From assembly GCF_011046895.1 (NCBI RefSeq), contig NZ_CP049250.1, positions 1,393,501 to 1,457,500 on the forward strand: a stretch of DNA of 64,000 nt. The letters are read 5' to 3'. This DNA is from Rhizobium rhizoryzae. GTDB lineage: Bacteria; Pseudomonadota; Alphaproteobacteria; Rhizobiales; Rhizobiaceae. Of the stretch, positions 8,603-17,567 are shown piece by piece. Position 1 is the stretch's first letter, and each line of letters opens with the position of its first letter. A model generated the notes under the pieces. It was not told the origin of the DNA. It saw only the letters and a program-made list of their open reading frames with translations, and made no database searches. Both the position numbers and the translations under genes were made by a program.

Positions 8603-9238
8603 TCACACAGTCTTTGCCGGCGGCATGGGCTTCAGGACGCTCATCAGGGCGCCATAGGGCAGGAGCATCAGGAGCCCGACGATTAGCTTCACGGCAAAGT
8701 CACCTATGGCCCAGGAGATCCAGCGCGGTGCTTCCGTGGCAAAGACGCCCAGAATCGGCGCGGAGCCGATAGCGAAGTCATCATTCGCGCCCAGAAAGCC
8801 GAAGACCGGCGCAAAGGAGAGCGAGAAGAACAGCAGCGTATCCAGCGCCGAACCCAACATGGAACCGGCCAGCGGCGCCTGCCACCAGCTTTGACGGCGC
8901 AGCTGGTTGAACACGGAGATATCCAGCAATTGCCCGACCAGATAGGCAGTGCCGGATGCCATCGCGATACGGGGCATGGATGTGTAGAAGGAGAGTGCAA
9001 CACCGACCACGAAACCGGCGAACACGACGCGGCGGGCAATCTTTGGCCCGAACTGGCGGTTCGTCAGGTCTGTGACGAGGAAGGCGGCGGGGTAGGTGAA
9101 GGCGCCCCAGGTCAGAAGGTCGCTCAGATTGATGCCGAACACTGTGCCGGGCATAGGAAACTGGACGAGATAATTCGACGAGACGACGACAAGCGTCATC
9201 AGGGCAATGTAGATGGAGGTCGCGCGCAGATACTGCAT
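8603..9238 (-). CDS. Queuosine precursor transporter, YhhQ family
   Basis: This 211-residue inner-membrane protein matches the YhhQ/DUF165 family, which imports queuosine precursors such as preQ0 or preQ1 for tRNA modification. Hydrophobic segments alternate with family-like stretches including VSSNYLVQFP near the start, TYPAAFLVTDLTNRQFG, YLVGQLLDISVFNQLR and a C-terminal GDFAVKLIVGLLMLLPYG. I chose ATG 9238 (MQYLRATSIYIALMT), because the upstream extension is not hydrophobic or family-like. The start codon sits at the end of a six-A run and may take part in an RNA pseudoknot, described separately. The gene stands alone on the minus strand. Confidence 0.9.
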   Translation of the reverse strand: MQYLRATSIYIALMTLVVVSSNYLVQFPMPGTVFGINLSDLLTWGAFTYPAAFLVTDLTNRQFGPKIARRVVFAGFVVGVALSFYTSMPRIAMASGTAYLVGQLLDISVFNQLRRQSWWQAPLAGSMLGSALDTLLFFSLSFAPVFGFLGANDDFAIGSAPILGVFATEAPRWISWAIGDFAVKLIVGLLMLLPYGALMSVLKPMPPAKTV

Positions 9239-9264
9239 TTTTTTACCCTGGGTGATGCCACCAG
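9235..9264 (-). promoter_or_regulatory. Candidate preQ1-I-like riboswitch at start codon
   Basis: Read on the minus strand, CUGG (9264-9261) can pair with CCAG (9251-9248), and GCAU in the loop (9258-9255) can pair with AUGC at 9238-9235, leaving an A-rich joining strand GGUAAAAAA. This H-type pseudoknot layout, with a CACCC segment before the 3' stem strand and six A residues before the second helix, resembles the preQ1-I riboswitch. It lies at the start codon of a queuosine-precursor transporter, a known target class. The first stem is only four base pairs and the usual loop-1 sequence is not well matched, so this is a candidate only. Confidence 0.35.
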
Positions 9265-9352
9265 CTGGAGGACGACAATAGACAACAGAAAAGGCCTGCA
9301 CGGACGAGCCGCCAAGCCTTCACTGAAATTCGGACGCTATCGCGAACGTGAA

Positions 9353-9643
9353 TTAAGCGGCTTCAGCCGTCTTCTTCACGATCTGGCGGCGCAGCAGGCG
9401 AGCGCGCATGGACAGCTCGGTCTCGTCAGCCTTCAGAAGGAAAGCGTCGAGGCCGCCACGATGCTCAACAGAGCGCAGGGCATGAGCAGAAACGCGCAGA
9501 CGGTAACGCTGGCCGAGAGCATCGGAAATCAGCGTAACGTGGCACAGGTTCGGCAAGAACCGACGCTTCGTCTTGTTGTTGGCGTGGCTGACATTGTTGC
9601 CCGACTGGACGCCCTTACCGGTCAATTCGCAAACACGGGACAT
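9353..9643 (-). CDS. rpmB: 50S ribosomal protein L28
   Basis: This 96-residue basic protein is ribosomal protein L28 of the large subunit. The start [20 protein letters not shown], with the following [10 protein letters not shown] segment, is the family signature, and the length suits alphaproteobacteria. The true start is ATG 9643; the open frame continues upstream but that part is promoter and leader. A good sigma-70 promoter lies about 90 bases upstream (9735-9763). The gene is divergent from the DUF3108 gene and is not in a ribosomal operon. Confidence 0.97.
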   Translation of the reverse strand: MSRVCELTGKGVQSGNNVSHANNKTKRRFLPNLCHVTLISDALGQRYRLRVSAHALRSVEHRGGLDAFLLKADETELSMRARLLRRQIVKKTAEAA

Positions 9644-9734
9644 GGGTACACCTTTGTTCTTCTTTGCAATTGAATGGGGTTTCGGACAAAGTCCGGCCTG
9701 CCGATCCAACTGGTCCTGATTGGAAAGTTGCGGT

Positions 9735-9763
9735 TCTATAGTCAGTGGGGGCGGTGCCGTCAA
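9735..9763 (-). promoter_or_regulatory. Sigma-70 promoter of rpmB
   Basis: On the minus strand, TTGACG (9763-9758) and TATAGA (9740-9735) are separated by exactly 17 bases. This is close to the ideal housekeeping promoter. Transcription would start near 9728 and give a leader of about 85 bases before rpmB. Confidence 0.75.
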
Positions 9764-9893
9764 GTCATTCCTGGGCACAAACATCCTTAAATGACTCAGA
9801 AATCCGGCACTTGGCCGCTTCGCTTCGCTATTTTGTTGCCACAGTGCAAAGGTTATAGAATTGTTAACATCATCCGTTTTTGAAGAGTAGACC

Positions 9894-10670
9894 ATGCTCA
9901 AGCAAGGCCGAAGCATTCTCATCCTGACTGTCGCTGCCTTGGGTCTGGCTGCGCAACCGGCGGTGCCCGCCTCCATCCGCCATGTCAGCGAATACGACAT
10001 CTCGCTTGGCCTGCTGCCGATCGCCACTGCGTCTTTCGCCAGCGAATTCAACGCGAAAGACTACAAGATCGCCGGATCCTTCAAGTCTGCGGGGCTCGTC
10101 AATCTATTCAGCCGCATCTCCGCCGATACCGATGTGACGGGGGTTGTGCAGGGCAAGAAGCTGCAGACCGGCAGCTACAAACTCACCTATACGCGTGGGA
10201 AGAAAACCCGCATCTACACCGTGGGTTACCGCAACGGCGATGTGGTCTCCACCTCCATTTCGCCTGAACCGGGCACGCGCCCGGCCAGTTGGGTGCCGGT
10301 CACCGAAGCGGATCTTCGTTCGGTCATGGACCCGATTTCGGGTCTGATTTTCCCGGATGGCGCCTCTGTCTGCCCATCGCGCATGCAGGTTTATGACGGT
10401 GAGTCGCGCATGGATCTCGTGCTTTCGCCAAAGGGTTCGAAGCCGTTCTCGACCAAGGGTTTCAAGGGCGATGCGCTGGTTTGCGAGGTGCGCTATGAAC
10501 CAAAAGCCGGCTATCGCAAGGGGCGCAGCGATATCGAGTTCCTGAAGAAGCAGCGCATGGAAGTGTGGTTTGCAAAGGCAGAGGGCGCTAATGTATATGC
10601 TCCCGTCTATGCACGTATTCCGACCAAGGTCGGCGATGTCTATGTCACGGCGACGAAATACGGCGGTTAA
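9894..10670 (+). CDS. DUF3108 domain exported protein
   Basis: This 258-residue protein has a clear signal peptide ([20 protein letters not shown], cut near residues 26-28) and a body that fits DUF3108. That is a beta-rich envelope family common in alphaproteobacteria and of unknown function. Visible landmarks are [36 protein letters not shown] and the C-terminal [20 protein letters not shown]. It is likely periplasmic or associated with the outer membrane. The gene is divergent from rpmB and is followed after 48 bases by an EamA permease. I cannot assign a reaction. Confidence 0.87.
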   Translation: MLKQGRSILILTVAALGLAAQPAVPASIRHVSEYDISLGLLPIATASFASEFNAKDYKIAGSFKSAGLVNLFSRISADTDVTGVVQGKKLQTGSYKLTYTRGKKTRIYTVGYRNGDVVSTSISPEPGTRPASWVPVTEADLRSVMDPISGLIFPDGASVCPSRMQVYDGESRMDLVLSPKGSKPFSTKGFKGDALVCEVRYEPKAGYRKGRSDIEFLKKQRMEVWFAKAEGANVYAPVYARIPTKVGDVYVTATKYGG

Positions 10671-10718
10671 CGGAGCCTGTGCCCGTTCCGCCTGATGGGG
10701 CAGATCGAAGGGGCGGGG

Positions 10719-11609
10719 ATGAAGGTTCGGGGAACGCTGATCGGCTTTACGGCCATTCTCATGTGGTCGCTGCTGGCGCTGATGACTGCCGCCTCCGGCA
10801 CCATGCCACCGTTTCAGCTGGCTGCAATAACCTTTGCCATCGGCAGCCTGCCAGGCGTCTTGCTGCTGGCGGTCAAGCCGGAACGCATCAAGCTTTTGAG
10901 GCAGCCGCCAAAGGTCTGGCTCATCGGCATTGGCGGTCTGTTCGGCTATCACGCGCTGTATTTCACAGCCTTGCGAAATGCCCCGGCGGTCGAAGCGGGT
11001 CTGATCGCCTATCTCTGGCCGCTGCTGATCGTGGTGGGTTCGGCGCTTTTGCCGGGTGAACGCCTGCGCTGGTTCCATGTGGCCGGTGCGATTGCCGGTC
11101 TTGCCGGAACCTTCGCCATCATTTCCCGCTCGGGCCTCAATTTTGATCAGGCCTATCTCTTGGGCTATGGTGCGGCCTTTCTCTGCGCCTTCACCTGGTC
11201 CGGCTATTCGCTGTTGACCCGGCGTTTCGAGGCGGTTTCCACCGATGTCGTGACCGGCTTCTGCCTCGCCACATCAGCGCTTTCTTTCCTCTGCCATCTG
11301 GCTCTGGAAACGACCGTCTGGCCTGCCAATGGCAGCGAATGGGCCGCCGTGATCGGTCTTGGCCTGCTGCCGGTCGGCGCTGCGTTCTACGCCTGGGATT
11401 ACGGCGTGAAAAACGGCGATATCCAGATTCTGGGTGCAGCCAGCTATGCAGCACCGCTGCTCTCGACCCTCATCCTCACGCTCTTCGGCTTTGCGGAACC
11501 AAGTCTCAGGATTGGTCTCGCCTGCCTGCTGATTACCGGTGGTGCCATGCTGGCGGCAAAGGAGATGATCCGGCGGAAGCCTAAGCGAAGCGAAGCCCCC
11601 GCTGAATAA
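10719..11609 (+). CDS. EamA-family (DMT) transporter
   Basis: This 296-residue inner-membrane protein has ten predicted hydrophobic segments in two EamA repeats, the arrangement of drug/metabolite transporters such as RhaT- and YddG-type exporters. The second repeat starts near LLGYGAAFLCAFTWSGYSLL. ATG 10719 is preferred because GAAGGGG lies just upstream; ATG 10695, eight codons earlier, has no good ribosome site. YddG relatives export aromatic amino acids, but the substrate here is not shown. It converges on the cupin gene with three bases between the two stops. Confidence 0.85.
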   Translation: MKVRGTLIGFTAILMWSLLALMTAASGTMPPFQLAAITFAIGSLPGVLLLAVKPERIKLLRQPPKVWLIGIGGLFGYHALYFTALRNAPAVEAGLIAYLWPLLIVVGSALLPGERLRWFHVAGAIAGLAGTFAIISRSGLNFDQAYLLGYGAAFLCAFTWSGYSLLTRRFEAVSTDVVTGFCLATSALSFLCHLALETTVWPANGSEWAAVIGLGLLPVGAAFYAWDYGVKNGDIQILGAASYAAPLLSTLILTLFGFAEPSLRIGLACLLITGGAMLAAKEMIRRKPKRSEAPAE

Positions 11610-11612
11610 ACG

Positions 11613-12035
11613 TTATGTGCCCGGCTCCCAGCCGGGTTCGGCCATCTCGAATTTCGAGAATTCGAAGCCGGGTGAAACGGTGCAGCCGACGAGGGTGAAG
11701 GCACCCATGGGTTCGGCCGACTGCCATTCATTGGCCTCGACGATGACCTGCGGTCTCTGGCCCTGTTGCAGATCCGGACCGAGAATGGCTTCACGCGGGT
11801 TCTCGCTATCCTTTGCCAGCCGAAGCTTCAACGGATAGCCCGCATAGAAATGCCAGACTTCGACTGCGTCCGTGACCCGATGCCAGTGAGAACGCTCACC
11901 CTGTTCCAGCAGATAGTAGATGGCAGTCGAGTGTCCGCGCTGCCCGCCATTCGTGTCGCGGAAGGTTTCGACATACCAGCCACCTTCCGGGTGACGCTGC
12001 ATGCCGAGTGTCTCTATGATCTCGGCTGCTGTCAC
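11613..12035 (-). CDS. Cupin domain protein (DUF985)
   Basis: This 140-residue protein belongs to the Cupin_5/DUF985 family. It has [13 protein letters not shown] near the N-terminus, the cupin-like [19 protein letters not shown] motif and the C-terminal [18 protein letters not shown]. Members are small single-domain beta barrels, and sugar-epimerase-like roles have been suggested without a settled function. Its ATG overlaps the gloB stop by four bases (ATGA), so it is probably translated with gloB from one message. The length is normal. Confidence 0.9.
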   Translation of the reverse strand: MTAAEIIETLGMQRHPEGGWYVETFRDTNGGQRGHSTAIYYLLEQGERSHWHRVTDAVEVWHFYAGYPLKLRLAKDSENPREAILGPDLQQGQRPQVIVEANEWQSAEPMGAFTLVGCTVSPGFEFSKFEMAEPGWEPGT

Positions 12036-12805
12036 TTGAAGTTGTCCTTGCGCTTGCGCAGTTCGGCGAAAACATCCTCATTGGTGGCGCCTTCCATGAC
12101 CAGATGGCGGCGGATGTCAGGATCTGCCACGCGCAGGAAAGGATTGGTTTCCTTTTCCAGCCCCATCATGGTGGGTATCGTGAACTTGCCTTCGGCGCGC
12201 AATTCATCGATCTGGCGGGCGCGTCGCTGAAGCACTTCGTTGCTACCGTCCACGCTCAGCGCAAAGCGGGCATTGGATTGCGTATACTCATGGCCAAAGT
12301 AGATGGCCGTCTCATCCGGCAGTACGGCCAGTTTCTGGAAGGAATGCCACATATCGGCGGCGGTTCGCTCAAACAGGCGCCCACAGCCCAGCGCGAAAAG
12401 CGTATCGGCGGCAAACAGGATCTTGTCTTCAGGGAAATGGAAACAGATGTGGCCCGCGGTGTGCCCCGGCGTTTCGAACACCCGAACCGGATGTTCGCCG
12501 AACTGAAACTCATCGCCATCCCCGACCGTACGATCAAGGCCCGGAATGGCAACCGCTTCGTTGATCGGGCCGATGATCTCGCAGCCATAGCGCTCCTTCA
12601 GCGCCAGATTGGCCTCGACGTGATCGGTGTGGTGATGGGTGGTGAAAATATGGGTAATCTTCCAGCCGCGCTTTTCCGCTGCCGTGACGATCGGCCCTTC
12701 CTCGGGAGCATCGATGCAGGCCGTCAATCCGCTTTCGGGATCGTGGACCAGAACGCCATAATTATCGCTTCGGCATGTAAAGACTTCGATTTCCAGAGGT
12801 TTCAT
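12032..12805 (-). CDS. gloB: Hydroxyacylglutathione hydrolase (glyoxalase II)
   Basis: This 257-residue enzyme hydrolyses S-lactoylglutathione to D-lactate and glutathione, the second step of methylglyoxal detoxification in the cytoplasm. It has the metallo-beta-lactamase motif THHHTDH at about residues 56-62, the later ligand motifs [15 protein letters not shown] and [26 protein letters not shown], and a C-terminal domain with KETNPFLR. The start [16 protein letters not shown] at 12805 fits family length; the open frame upstream is not family-like. The downstream cupin gene overlaps it by four bases. Confidence 0.95.
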   Translation of the reverse strand: MKPLEIEVFTCRSDNYGVLVHDPESGLTACIDAPEEGPIVTAAEKRGWKITHIFTTHHHTDHVEANLALKERYGCEIIGPINEAVAIPGLDRTVGDGDEFQFGEHPVRVFETPGHTAGHICFHFPEDKILFAADTLFALGCGRLFERTAADMWHSFQKLAVLPDETAIYFGHEYTQSNARFALSVDGSNEVLQRRARQIDELRAEGKFTIPTMMGLEKETNPFLRVADPDIRRHLVMEGATNEDVFAELRKRKDNFK

Positions 12806-12893
12806 TCGCCAGACCCGTTGCGCTGCACTGTTTGCGACACAATGTAGAGACAGACGACTTGAAGTCCAACCTCCCATCGGTCAGGTTTGGGAA

Positions 12894-13637
12894 ATGCACG
12901 CCGATATTGTCGATCTCAGAGAATTCTATCATTCGCCGCTGGGTGCCTTTGCCGAGCATTCCATCGGTATGGCCCTGAGTTCGCTCTGGGCGCGGCTTCC
13001 GGAAGAGCGGCTGGTGGGGCTGGGCTATGCCGTTCCCTATATCGAGCGCTTTAAGGCTGATACGGAGCGCACATTTGCCTTCATGCCGGCAGGGCAGGGG
13101 GCGGTAAACTGGCCGGTCGGCGATCTTTCCTCGACGGCGCTGGTGTTCGAGGAGGAGCTGCCGCTGCCGGATTCCTCCATCGATCGCATCCTGATGGTGC
13201 ATTCGCTGGAATTTGCCGAAAATCCGCGCGAGACCCTGAAAGAGATGTGGCGGGTGCTGGCGCCGGGTGGGCGGCTGGTCATCGTCGTGCCGAACCGGCG
13301 CGGGGTCTGGGCGCGCATGGAGCATACGCCCTTCGGTTCCGGACGGCCCTATTCACGCCGGCAACTGACGAACCTGCTGCGGGAGACAAATTTCACCCCC
13401 GCCGCCAGCGCGGAAGCGCTGTTCTTTCCGCCGTCGAAGGTGCGGGCCGTCCTCAAGCTTCGTCACGGGCTGGAACGCGTCGGTCGAAGGCTTTGGCCTG
13501 CCTTTTCGGGCGTTCTTATTCTGGAAGCGCAGAAGCGCCTCTATCAGGGGCTTCCCGTTGCGGCACGCGCATCCCGTCGCGTCTTCGTGCCCGTGCTTGG
13601 CGCACAGGGCGTTCCGACGACCAGAAGCCGCAGTTGA
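12894..13637 (+). CDS. Class I SAM-dependent methyltransferase
   Basis: This 247-residue protein has the latter part of a Rossmann methyltransferase: the post-I/II region SSIDRILMVHSLEFAENP and motif III MWRVLAPGGRLVIVVPNRRG near residue 120. Motif I is degenerate (LVGLGYAVPYIERF), which is common in methyltransferase type-11 relatives. The substrate is unknown. It is divergent from gloB with 88 bases between them, a pairing I recall from other Rhizobiaceae, so both may answer to one intergenic control region. The C-terminal third is basic and without recognised motifs. Confidence 0.85.
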   Translation: MHADIVDLREFYHSPLGAFAEHSIGMALSSLWARLPEERLVGLGYAVPYIERFKADTERTFAFMPAGQGAVNWPVGDLSSTALVFEEELPLPDSSIDRILMVHSLEFAENPRETLKEMWRVLAPGGRLVIVVPNRRGVWARMEHTPFGSGRPYSRRQLTNLLRETNFTPAASAEALFFPPSKVRAVLKLRHGLERVGRRLWPAFSGVLILEAQKRLYQGLPVAARASRRVFVPVLGAQGVPTTRSRS

Positions 13638-13740
13638 GGTCATGCCTGAGTTGAAGTCGGCCCCGGCCTCGTCTGGCCTCGACAAAAGCGGCTGACCGGA
13701 TTAAGGGCGAAGGGTCTAATTTATGGAAGGTTCCTGTCCC

Positions 13741-14847
13741 ATGGATACAGCCGTGCTGAAGCCCGTTCCCCGCCCCGGAATCATGGATATCGCCGCCTAC
13801 GTGCCGGGTAAGGAACATGCGCCGGGCGTGGCCCGCGTGTTCAAGCTTTCCTCCAACGAGACGCCGCTGGGTGCCAGCCCAAGCGCCATCGATGCATTTC
13901 GTCAGACAGCGGGTCATCTGGAAATCTATCCGGACGGTCAGGCGAACCAGTTGCGCGGCGCGATTGCCGAAACGCACGGCCTGAACCCGGCGAACCTGAT
14001 GTGCGGCAACGGCTCGGACGAGCTTCTGGGCCTGCTGTGCCACGTCTATCTGGGCCAGGGCGATGAGGCGATCATCACCGAGCACGGCTTTCTCGTCTAC
14101 AAGATCCAGATCATGGGTGCCGGTGCCACGCCGGTCACGGTGAAGGAGAAAGAGGCCCGCGTTGACGTGGACGCCATTCTCGCAGCCGTCACGCCGAAGA
14201 CGAAGATGGTGTTTATCGCCAATCCCGGCAATCCGACCGGTACCTATGTTCCTGCTGCGGAAGTGCGCCGTCTGCATGCGGGCCTTCCGAAGAACGTGAT
14301 CCTGGTTCTTGATGCCGCCTATGCCGAATATGTGCACGAGCATGACTACGAAGCGGGTATCGAGCTCGTTTCGTCCAGCCAGAATGTTGTGATGACCCGT
14401 ACCTTCTCCAAGGCTTACGGTCTGGCCGCACTGCGCGTGGGCTGGATGTACGGCCCTGCCGATATCCTCGATGCACTGGACCGTATTCGCGGGCCGTTCA
14501 ACATGAATGCGCCTGCCATTGCCGCAGGGTCCGCTGCCATGCGCGATCAGGCATTCATTGCCAAGGCTGTCGCTCACAACGATGAATGGCTGGCCAAGCT
14601 CACCAAGGCCTTCGAGGAAATGGGGCTGACTGTTACGCCGTCGGTGACCAATTTCGCTCTCATCCACTTCCCGGATGTCGATGGCAAGCGCGCGCCGGAC
14701 GCCGATGAGTTCCTCACCAGCCGCGGCTACATCCTGCGCGCCGTAAAGGGCTATGGTTTCCCCAATGCGCTGCGCATGACGGTGGGTTCGGAAGAAGCCA
14801 ATCTCGGCGTGATTGCCGCAATGCGCGAATTTCTGGGCAAGGCATGA
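13741..14847 (+). CDS. hisC: Histidinol-phosphate aminotransferase
   Basis: This 368-residue PLP enzyme converts imidazole-acetol phosphate to histidinol phosphate. HisC forms of this type in alphaproteobacteria also transaminate aromatic keto acids. The active-site lysine is in [17 protein letters not shown] (about residue 223), and [12 protein letters not shown] and LDAAYAEY are the other cofactor motifs. ATG 13741 has GGAAGG about ten bases upstream; ATG 13723 is an alternative that adds six residues. It overlaps tyrC by four bases, so HisC probably serves tyrosine and phenylalanine as well as histidine synthesis. Confidence 0.93.
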   Translation: MDTAVLKPVPRPGIMDIAAYVPGKEHAPGVARVFKLSSNETPLGASPSAIDAFRQTAGHLEIYPDGQANQLRGAIAETHGLNPANLMCGNGSDELLGLLCHVYLGQGDEAIITEHGFLVYKIQIMGAGATPVTVKEKEARVDVDAILAAVTPKTKMVFIANPGNPTGTYVPAAEVRRLHAGLPKNVILVLDAAYAEYVHEHDYEAGIELVSSSQNVVMTRTFSKAYGLAALRVGWMYGPADILDALDRIRGPFNMNAPAIAAGSAAMRDQAFIAKAVAHNDEWLAKLTKAFEEMGLTVTPSVTNFALIHFPDVDGKRAPDADEFLTSRGYILRAVKGYGFPNALRMTVGSEEANLGVIAAMREFLGKA

Positions 14848-15773
14848 GCGGCATTCTGTTTGACCGGATCGCGCTGATCGGCATCGGTCTGATTGGCTCA
14901 TCGATTGCGCGCGACATCAAGGCGCTGGGTCTGGCGGGCGAAGTGGTGATCTCCACCCGCAGCCCCGAAACGCTGAAGCGCGCCGAAGAGCTTGCACTTG
15001 GCGATCGCTACACGACCTCAGCGGCAGAGGCGGTTCGCGATGCGGATCTCGTTATCGTTTCGGTTCCGGTCGGTTCTTCCGGCCTCGTGGCGGAGCAGAT
15101 CGCGCCGAACCTGAAGCCCGGTGCGATCCTGACAGATGTCGGCTCGACGAAAGCCTCCGTGATCGCGCAGATGGCACCGCATGTGCCGGAAGGCGTTCAC
15201 TTCATTCCGGGCCACCCGCTGGCGGGTACGGAAAAATCCGGTCCGGACGCCGGTTTCGAAGGCCTGTTTCGCGGACGCTGGTGCATTTTCACGCCTCTGC
15301 CGGAAACGGATGAGGCAGCTCTCGGTCGTCTGCGGAATTTCTGGATCGCGCTCGGTTCCAAGATCGACGAGATGGACCCGCAGCATCACGACAAGGTGCT
15401 GGCGATCGTCTCTCACCTGCCGCACATCATCGCCTACAATATCGTGGGCACGGCGGACGATCTGGAGACCGTGACGGAATCGGAAGTCATCAAATATTCC
15501 GCGTCCGGTTTCCGTGACTTCACCCGTCTGGCGGCGTCAGACCCCACGATGTGGCGGGATGTGTGCCTGCATAACAAGGATGCCATCCTCGAAATGCTGG
15601 CGCGGTTCTCCGAGGATCTGGCCTATCTGCAGCGGGCAATCCGGTGGGGCGAGGGCGACAAGTTGTTCGAATTGTTCTCGCGCACCCGTACCATTCGCCG
15701 TTCCATCGTTCAGGCGGGCCAGGACGTGGACGCGCCCGACTTTGGTCGCCACGCGCTGGACCCGAAGGCCTGA
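14844..15773 (+). CDS. tyrC: Prephenate/arogenate dehydrogenase
   Basis: This 309-residue NAD(P)-dependent dehydrogenase oxidatively decarboxylates prephenate or arogenate on the way to tyrosine. The nucleotide-binding loop [13 protein letters not shown] is at about residues 12-24. The catalytic region includes [20 protein letters not shown] and the [17 protein letters not shown] helix. No ACT or chorismate mutase domain is fused, which fits the cyclohexadienyl type. Its ATGA overlap with hisC implies translational coupling. It converges on the DUF2125 gene with 15 bases between stops. Confidence 0.92.
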   Translation: MSGILFDRIALIGIGLIGSSIARDIKALGLAGEVVISTRSPETLKRAEELALGDRYTTSAAEAVRDADLVIVSVPVGSSGLVAEQIAPNLKPGAILTDVGSTKASVIAQMAPHVPEGVHFIPGHPLAGTEKSGPDAGFEGLFRGRWCIFTPLPETDEAALGRLRNFWIALGSKIDEMDPQHHDKVLAIVSHLPHIIAYNIVGTADDLETVTESEVIKYSASGFRDFTRLAASDPTMWRDVCLHNKDAILEMLARFSEDLAYLQRAIRWGEGDKLFELFSRTRTIRRSIVQAGQDVDAPDFGRHALDPKA

Positions 15774-15788
15774 CGAGATACGAAGCCG

Positions 15789-16793
15789 TTATAGCGGCGG
15801 GATCTCGCCAATTGCGATGAAGCCGCCGAGGATGACCTTGCCGTTGTTCAGGGTCAGGTCGATGGCGGCCCTGTCGCCGCCGCCGGTCATGGCAGAGAGC
15901 ATTTTCGTGGCCGTGTCGACCGTCTTGGCCAATTGCGGGGCGCTGGCCTTGATCTGGTCACGCCAGGCGCTCAGCTTGTCGACTTCCACCCGCAGTTTTC
16001 CGGAAATGCGGCCATCGTCACCCACGGAGAATGGCCCGCTGATCGACAGCGCCTGACCATTGCCAAGGTCGATGCCAAGGCGGCGCATTTCGCCCTTGGT
16101 GCCATAGATACCTCGACCCGGATCCTGACCGGCGAGCAGGGCCGCTTTTCCGGCAAGCGTCACGTCACCGACTGCCGTGAAGCGCGGCACGATCTGCGGG
16201 GAGCCCTTTGCGGTCACATCCGTATCCTGCAGGGTGATGGCCGCATCAAGGTCGTTGCCATTCTGGCGCAGATGGGCCTCGGTATGGCCGACCTTGACGT
16301 CGAATGCCTGAGCGGTCTGGGTCGAAACGATACCGGTCATCAGACCCTTGATGACCGTGGAGCTACGATCCACACCGCCCAGCGTGGTGACGAGGCTGGA
16401 CTGCAGGCTTTCCCATTGCGAAGAAGCGGCAATGCCGGTGCCGGTGCGGGTTTCCGCCGGACCATCCAGTTCCCAGACGATGTGGCTCGGCTGATAGATC
16501 TGCGCTGCGGAGCGCAATGCACCAAAGGTGGCAGCAACGCCATTGGTCTTGTCATCGATGGAGACTTTGGAGCAGAACAGGCCGATCCGGAACGGATAGC
16601 CGCGATATTCTGCATCCTGGCAGACAGCGGTAACGCCATGGCGCTGCTGATCGCCAAGCAGCGCAAGCGTCTTTTCCTTCAGCATTGATGCCGCATAGAA
16701 CCATCCGGCCGTGTAGAGCCCGATCACCAGGAGAATGCCGGCTGCGAGTGCCCAAATCTTTGCACTCACGTTGCTTCGGCTTGACGCTGCCAT
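15789..16793 (-). CDS. DUF2125 domain protein
   Basis: This 334-residue protein fits DUF2125, an alphaproteobacterial family of unknown function. It has one N-terminal membrane helix (about residues 13-36, within IWALAAGILLVIGLYTAGWF) followed by a large beta-rich periplasmic domain. Two cysteines in AVCQDAEYRGYPFRIGLFCS could form a disulfide. The start at 16793 (MAASSRSN) is chosen because GGAG lies six bases upstream; ATG 16805 contains that ribosome site in its own coding sequence. It is divergent from the cyclotransferase gene 51 bases away and overlaps nothing. Confidence 0.88.
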   Translation of the reverse strand: MAASSRSNVSAKIWALAAGILLVIGLYTAGWFYAASMLKEKTLALLGDQQRHGVTAVCQDAEYRGYPFRIGLFCSKVSIDDKTNGVAATFGALRSAAQIYQPSHIVWELDGPAETRTGTGIAASSQWESLQSSLVTTLGGVDRSSTVIKGLMTGIVSTQTAQAFDVKVGHTEAHLRQNGNDLDAAITLQDTDVTAKGSPQIVPRFTAVGDVTLAGKAALLAGQDPGRGIYGTKGEMRRLGIDLGNGQALSISGPFSVGDDGRISGKLRVEVDKLSAWRDQIKASAPQLAKTVDTATKMLSAMTGGGDRAAIDLTLNNGKVILGGFIAIGEIPPL

Positions 16794-16844
16794 GATGATC
16801 TCCAATGGTGCTTTGCAAAATGATTATGCGATGTGGCGTGCGAT

Positions 16845-17390
16845 ATGGACGAATTTTGGGTCTTTGGCTACGGCTCCCTCATGTGGAACCCCGGCTTTGC
16901 CTTTCAAGAGCGGATCAATGCATTGACCTTCGGCTATCGCCGCTCGCTCTGCGTTCGCTCCTATGTTCACCGGGGAACGCCCGAGCAGCCGGGGCTGGTG
17001 CTGGGGCTTGATCGGGGCGGTTCCTGCAAGGGTGTGGCCTTTCGGGTGGCTGAAGGCGATTGGCCGGAGGTGCTTGCCTATCTTCGCGAGCGAGAGCTGG
17101 TGACTAACGTGTATCTCGAAAAATCACTGCCGCTCGTGTTGCTCGATGGACGAAAGGTTCGCGCGACGGGTTACGTGATCGACAGAAATCATCCCCAGTA
17201 TGCCGGCTCACTCGAAATCGATAAGGCGGCCCGGATTATCGCAGGAGCAACAGGCAAGTCCGGCCCAAACCACGCCTATGTTACGAATACAGTTGAGCAT
17301 ATGCGTGACATGGGGATTCGCGATGCCTGGCTGGAAGGGGTGGCGCAGTGTGTGGCCCGGACCCTGGAAGGTGATTTTTTATCATCTTAA
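16845..17390 (+). CDS. Gamma-glutamylcyclotransferase, ChaC-like
   Basis: This 181-residue cytoplasmic enzyme has the ChaC/GGCT signature FWVFGYGSLMWNPGF at its N-terminus. The expected catalytic glutamate region lies in LAYLRERELVTNVYLEK, and YVIDRNHPQYAGSL follows. ChaC enzymes release 5-oxoproline from glutathione or other gamma-glutamyl compounds, so a role in glutathione turnover is likely. I prefer ATG 16845; GTG 16833 is possible and adds four residues. The 177 bases that follow before the next gene hold nothing I recognise. Confidence 0.92.
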   Translation: MDEFWVFGYGSLMWNPGFAFQERINALTFGYRRSLCVRSYVHRGTPEQPGLVLGLDRGGSCKGVAFRVAEGDWPEVLAYLRERELVTNVYLEKSLPLVLLDGRKVRATGYVIDRNHPQYAGSLEIDKAARIIAGATGKSGPNHAYVTNTVEHMRDMGIRDAWLEGVAQCVARTLEGDFLSS

Positions 17391-17567
17391 TCATGGCGCC
17401 AACAATACGACTTGTTGTTCATGCGGCGTTGCAACAGGGCTGGTAAATTGCTGTTTCGGGCATTATCACTTGTACAGGGGCCAAAAGCTTATCTGTGCAC
17501 GCAAGTTGTACGGCTGCGCATCACATGCGGGTCTCTTCAAAACCGCTTTCAATGAGAATGGGGCATC

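Noticed and set aside
8322..8606. A 94-codon minus-strand frame starting on the yhhQ stop (GTGA overlap)
   Set aside because: The overlap looks like coupling, but the sequence is Arg/Ser/Gly-rich with no hydrophobic core or motif, and the GTG lacks a ribosome site.
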